Assembly: GCA_030068075.1 (NCBI GenBank)
Contig: CM057829.1
Location: forward strand, 81,707,132-81,771,131
Length of the DNA stretch: 64,000 nucleotides
Reading direction: 5' to 3'
Origin: Paguma larvata
Taxonomy: Eukaryota > Chordata > Mammalia > Carnivora > Viverridae
Shown: one piece after another, positions 59,789-64,000 of the stretch
Layout: each line of letters starts with the position of its first letter
Position numbering within the stretch: the stretch's first letter is position 1
The notes under the pieces: generated by a model
The model's database searches: none
Seen by the model: only the letters and a program-made list of their open reading frames with translations
Told to the model about the DNA's origin: nothing
Translations under genes and position numbers: made by a program

Positions 59789-59933
59789 GGGGCGCCTGGG
59801 TGACTCAGTTGGTTAAGCATCAGACTTCCTCTCAGGTCATGATCTCACAGTTTGTGAGCTCAAGCCCCACATAGAGGTCTCTGGTGTCAGCACAGAGCCT
59901 GCTTCAGGTCCTATGCCTTTCTCTCTCAAATAT

Positions 59934-59985
<52 letters not shown>
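59789..59985 (+). mobile_element. Felid tRNA-Lys SINE with (AG)n tail
   Basis: Starts ggggcgcctgggtgactcag and is shortened in the body. After ctcaaatataaataag it runs into an (AG)n microsatellite at 59939-59985. Confidence 0.93.
59939..59985. repeat. (AG)n microsatellite
   Basis: About 23 uninterrupted AG units at the SINE's 3' end. Confidence 0.97.
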
Positions 59986-59988
<3 letters not shown>

Positions 59989-60184
59989 ATATCTCTGAAG
60001 AGGATGGCACAGAAACAAAATGGAAGAAACCCAGATCCCTTAATATCTATTTAAAGACCTGGAATTCAGATCTAGAACAAACACCTGGACTTCAACATGA
60101 GAGATAAAAATCTATCTCTACTGGTTTGAGACATCTAATTTTGTTTGTTGTTCCTGTTGTTTTATAGAAATTTAGCCTAATCTT

Positions 60185-60402
60185 GGGGTGCCTGGGTAGC
60201 TCAGTTGGTTGAGCGTCTGAATTCAGCTCAGGTCATTATCTCACAGTTTGTGGGTTTGAGCCTCATGTCAGGCTCTGTGCTGACAGCTCAGAGCCTGGAG
60301 CCTGCTTCAAATTCTGTGTCTCCCTCTCTCTGCCCCTCCCCTGCTCGCATTCTGTCTGTCTGTCTCAAAAATAAATAAAACATTAAAAGAAATTAAAAAA
60401 CA
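60185..60402 (+). mobile_element. Felid tRNA-Lys SINE with perfect target duplication
   Basis: Starts ggggtgcctgggtagctcag and is complete through ctgtctgtctgtctcaaaaa and aaataaaacattaaaa. The copies agaaatttagcctaat at 60166-60181 and 60403-60418 are identical. Confidence 0.97.
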
Positions 60403-60477
60403 AGAAATTTAGCCTAATATCATTAACATACATGCAAACAAACACATTTCATTCACAGATATAAACAAAAGGAAATA

Positions 60478-60645
60478 TAATATATTATGATAAAATATAA
60501 ATAAATATATTATAATATATTATAATATAAATATTTATAATTTATTATAATTATATAATAAATTTATCATATAATTTATTATAATATATTTATTAAAATA
60601 ATTATATATATTATAATAAATGTATTAGAATATAATATAAAGGTG
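60478..60645. repeat. Long palindromic AT-rich tract
   Basis: About 165 bp almost free of G and C, built of aatatattataa-like units on both strands, able to form hairpins. Confidence 0.9.
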
Positions 60646-60910
60646 TTAGCCACTAGCTGCATTAGAAGAAAAAAACAAGTGGTAATACAAAGGAATCTAT
60701 ATTTGCACACACACATGAGCCATTATTTGGACAAATGATGATTATGTGCTATACATATGTATTCTAACTTAAACCTCTGAAACTAGGTTTAGAAAAGATG
60801 GAAGAGAAAAAGAAAGAAAGTGATAAAAATTATAAGTGATAGCTATTTTTTTCTCAAGAAAAATCCTCATACGTATTGTGTAACATTACAGTCAATAATA
60901 GATTGTCATT
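60646..60910. other. Unassigned sequence
   Basis: No gene was seen. It ends in the left target copy of the L1. Confidence 0.5.
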
Positions 60911-61716
60911 CACTTTTCCAAAGAAGACATCCAGATGGCCAACAGCCACTTGAATAGATGCTCAACATCACTCGTCATCAGAGAAATACAAACTACAACT
61001 ACAATGAGATACCACCTCACACCAGTCAAAATGGCTAAAATTAAGAACTCAGGCAACAACAGATGTCGGCAAGGATGTGGAGAAAGATCTCTTTTGCACT
61101 GCTGGTGGGAATGCAAACTGGTGCATCCGCTCTAGAAAACAGTGTGAAGGTTCCACAAAAAATTAAAAATAGAGCTACCCTATGACCCAGCAATAGCACT
61201 ACTAGGAATTAATCCAAAGGATACAGGAGTGCTGATTCATAGGGGCACAGGTACCCTTATGTTTATAGCAGCACTTTCAACAATAGCCAAATTATGGAAA
61301 GAGCCTAAATGTCCATCAACTAATGAATGGATAAAGAAGATGTGGTTTATATATACGAAGGAATACTACCGGCAATGAGAAAGAATGAAACCATGCCATT
61401 TGCAGCAACGTGGATGGAACTGGAGGGTATTATGCTGAGTGAAATAAGTCAGGCAGAGAAGGACAGATATCCGTTGTTTACACTCTTATGTGGATCTTGA
61501 GAAACTGAACAAAAGACCATGGGGAAAGGGGAGGGTGGAAAATAGATACAGAGAGGGAGGGAGGCCAACCACAAGAGACTGTTAAATACAGAGAACAAAC
61601 TATAGGGGAGGGGAAAAAATGGGTGATGGGCATTGAGGAGGGCACTTGTTGGGATGAGCACTTGGGTGTTGTATGGAAGCCAATTTGACAATAAATTATA
61701 TTCATAAAAAAAGAAA
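60911..61716 (+). mobile_element. Young 5'-truncated felid L1 with perfect 17-bp target duplication
   Basis: Forward L1 ORF2 end and 3' UTR, well preserved: aagacatccagatggccaac, ctgctggtgggaatgcaaac, tggataaagaagatgtggtt, gcagcaacgtggatggaact, gaaataagtcaggcagagaa, gcacttgggtgttgtatgga, ccaatttgacaataaattat. The tail is aaaaaaagaa. The copies aataatagattgtcatt at 60894-60910 and 61717-61733 are identical. Its ORF2 part has frame breaks, so it is inactive. Confidence 0.97.
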
Positions 61717-61733
61717 AATAATAGATTGTCATT

Positions 61734-62430
61734 AATGTGCATAACACCAAAGATCCCTAATAGAAAACAAAACAAAACAAAACAAACAACAAAAAAACCT
61801 CAAAAACCCTCAGATGTGTTGGAAGGATGAGAGGAGAACTGAGGGCATTGCACTGGTTAACTTGGCAGCAGCTGCAGATTCCCGTGCGCTGCCTAAGTGT
61901 CTAGTGCCTGAGCATCCTAACCCCATGGGCAGTATTCCACTGCGCCATACACTCTAGACCGCTCTAAACTACAGTTCTTTTACACTCAACATAATCATGA
62001 AAGAAACTTTGTCTGGATGCTAACTCTTCATCACTCTCTTTCTAATAACTTTTTATTGATCCCGATAGTCACATTTTTAAGTTGGTGGTTTGGTGTTTTT
62101 TTAGGAACATAATTATAGTTGAATTCCTTTCTTTCAGTAGTTGAGACTAGGTACTTGCTAAATATAAATAATGTTGATTAATTTGGATGAATATAGACTT
62201 AGATACTTAACATAACTTTTTATCAAAGCTGAAAAGTTGCTAAATGAAAATGTGTGTATCAGGGTTTTCCTGGCCTTTCCTTTGAGAGTGGATCTGATGC
62301 TTTGAATTCTGGATTGTCATTCTTCCATAAACCTCATTCATAATTCCATCTCAACAAATTCCATTGTTTTTTCTTTTATGTGAAAGGAGACTTACGAAGT
62401 TAATCTGAATAACAAATCTTTCCAGATGAC
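61734..62430. other. Unassigned sequence
   Basis: No gene was recognised. An (AAAAC)n-like run lies at about 61766-61790. Confidence 0.45.
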
Positions 62431-62445
62431 AAATTCACCTCTCTT

Positions 62446-62466
62446 TCTTTCCTTCTTTCTCTTTTT

Positions 62467-62531
<65 letters not shown>

Positions 62532-62551
62532 TTTCTTTCTTTCTTTCTTAT

Positions 62552-62620
<69 letters not shown>

Positions 62621-62954
62621 TTTCTTTCTTCTTCTTCTTCTTTCCTTCTTTCTTCCTTCCTTCCTTCCTTCCTTCCTTCCTTCCTTCCTTCCTTCCTTCC
62701 TTCCTTCCTTCCTTCCTTCCTCCCTTCCTTCCTCCCTCAGTCCCTCCCTCCGTCCCTTCCCTTCCCTTTCTTTCCCTTTCCTTTCCAAGACCATAGGGGA
62801 GGAGCAAAGAGAGAAGGAGAGAGAGAATCCCAAACAGGCTTCACATTGTCAGCACAGAGCCCAACCCAGGGCTCAATCCTATGAAATGTGAAATCATGAC
62901 CTGAGCCAAAATCAAGAATTGGATGCTTAACAGACTGAGCCATCCAGATGGTCC
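62446..62954 (-). mobile_element. Felid tRNA-Lys SINE with a giant microsatellite tail
   Basis: The SINE body is at about 62787-62954 on the minus strand (plus-strand text tcacattgtcagcacagagc, gaaatcatgacctgagccaa, taacagactgagccatccag). Beyond its 3' end lies a long polypyrimidine tract. Related words aaattcacctctctt (62431-62445) and aaattcatcttcttt (62955-62969) flank the whole unit as a target duplication, so the tract belongs to the SINE insertion. Confidence 0.9.
62448..62786. repeat. Compound (TTTC)n/(CTTC)n/(CCTT)n polypyrimidine tract
   Basis: About 340 bp of nearly pure pyrimidine on the plus strand: TTTC units, then a short CTT stretch, then CCTT units, then CCTCC/CCCTT variants. 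It makes long meaningless open frames in several readings (poly SFFL or KERK). Confidence 0.98.
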
Positions 62955-63586
62955 AAATTCATCTTCTTTAAAAATTTATCATACATACATATTTTAGCAG
63001 CATTTTTAAAATAATGACCTGTCTTTTTAAAGTCTTTTGAAATAATTCAACATAACTTTCAGAGTAAGAATCTATTTTTGTTTCCATATTTTATTGTTTT
63101 ACATAATTATATAATGTAATTATAATAAGAAGAAGAACTGGAAACAGCAGACTTATGTACAAACTGAACTAGCACTTGTTAAACATAATCAAAGGTATAA
63201 CAAGTTCCTAAGAGAAATCAGTCATTATTCATGAACATTAATTTATCTTGGACACCAATGACTTACTGTAATTTTGTTTGTACTTAAAATGATTATACCA
63301 GTTTACTTTTAACGATGATTATATAAGAGGAGAGAATGATAGAACATCAGTTAACATGATAAGTTGTTTCTTTAGAGGCAAATTTTTAAAAAAACTTTCA
63401 CTGACTCAATAACAATTAGACAATTTACCTGTAGTGTTAATTTTCACAACTTCTTCAGAGGTAAATATAATTACTTTTGGTAGCTAAAACCCATGATTAG
63501 CTTCGATCACAAGTCTGTTTCTTTGAAAAAGTGACAATTATATAATAATTACACTAAAACCTTTTAAATATTTGACAATATATCTT
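62955..63586. other. Unassigned AT-rich sequence
   Basis: No gene or repeat family was recognised. Confidence 0.5.
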
Positions 63587-63822
63587 TTTTTTAATATAAT
63601 GTATTGTCAAATTGGTTTCCATCCAACACCCAGTGCTCATCCCAACAAGTGCCCTCCTCAATGCCTGTCATTCACTTTCCCTTCTCCCCCATCCCCATCA
63701 ACCCTCAGTTTGTTCTCAGTGTTTAAGAGTCTCTTATGGTTTGCCTCCCTCCCTCTCTGTAACTTTTTTTTCCCCTTCCCTTCCCCCATGGTCTTCTGTT
63801 AAGTTTCTCAAGATCCACATAT
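63587..63822 (-). mobile_element. 5'-truncated felid L1, 3' UTR only, antisense
   Basis: The plus strand reads the reverse of the young L1 at 60.9 kb: ttgtcaaattggtttccatc, acacccagtgctcatcccaa, caagtgccctcctcaatgcc, ccctcagtttgttctcagtg, agagtctcttatggtttgcc, catggtcttctgttaagttt. It stops at agatccacat. No target duplication was recognised. Confidence 0.93.
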
Positions 63823-64000
63823 GAAATGAATGACTGTTAATTATGGAATAACCAGACTCACCACTGATGATTTAATACTTGGTGATTGTAATTATCACAT
63901 TTCAGAACACAGTTTTTTTCATTGAATCTAATGATTAAGATGTTAACTGGCTTAAAAAACTAAAGAATTGATGAGTGAATTTCAATTTTTTCTTTTATTT
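63823..64000. other. Unassigned sequence
   Basis: AT-rich to the window edge. No gene was seen. Confidence 0.5.

Noticed and set aside
62426..62884. Open frames over 130 codons on both strands (poly SFFL and KERKKERK)
   Set aside because: They are translations of the polypyrimidine microsatellite; all frames stay open because the repeat contains no stop codon.

Overview
The window is a stretch of a feliform carnivore nuclear genome, most likely a cat. The main reason is about 19 copies or pieces of one tRNA-Lys-derived SINE, on both strands. Its head reads GGGGCGCCTGGGTGGCTCAG, and its body carries the felid-type stretch around CTCAGAGCCTGGAGCCTGC, then a CT-rich tail and (A)AATAAA. The canid and mustelid versions of this SINE differ in the body. 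The sequence is AT-rich and has no CpG island, no convincing protein-coding exon and no operon-like structure. It looks intergenic, or deep within an intron.

No host gene could be supported. The long open frames come from SINE bodies (a recurring peptide like AQSVERPTSAQVMISRSV), antisense LINE sequence or polypyrimidine microsatellites. The only recognisable coding remnant is a broken Tigger1 (pogo-type) transposase on the minus strand at about 7.44-9.12 kb. It lies in a nearly full-length Tigger1 element (6872-9451) whose 3' untranslated part was later hit by a SINE.

Layout. 1-6.9 kb: mostly unassigned, with a small hAT fragment and an old antisense L1M-like stretch. 6.9-9.5 kb: Tigger1. 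9.5-12.1 kb: two SINEs and a MER5-type hAT element. 13.1-15.1 kb: an old sense L1 carrying a tandem duplication and a 34-nt fragment of the 5' end of U2 snRNA. 15-24 kb: largely single-copy sequence with a MIR, a short truncated L1 with target-site duplication and a SINE. 24.4-26.3 kb: an old HAL1/L1M LINE. 26.5-41 kb: single-copy sequence with SINEs, MIRs, AT microsatellites and a nearly perfect 76-bp tandem duplication at 30.25 kb. 41-49.5 kb: single-copy sequence with candidate conserved noncoding blocks and a possible ancient amniote repeat. 49.5-64 kb: dense repeats, including an L1 with a 5' inversion, a hAT element holding two SINEs, several L1 pieces on both strands, a young L1 with a perfect 17-bp duplication, and a SINE whose tail became a roughly 340-bp polypyrimidine microsatellite.

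The main value of the window is as a record of nested insertions. Many elements have readable target-site duplications, so relative ages can be worked out. I found no undescribed gene system. The strongest oddities are the U2 fragment inside the L1, the recent 76-bp duplication, the SINE-tail microsatellite and the two SINEs at one site inside a hAT element.
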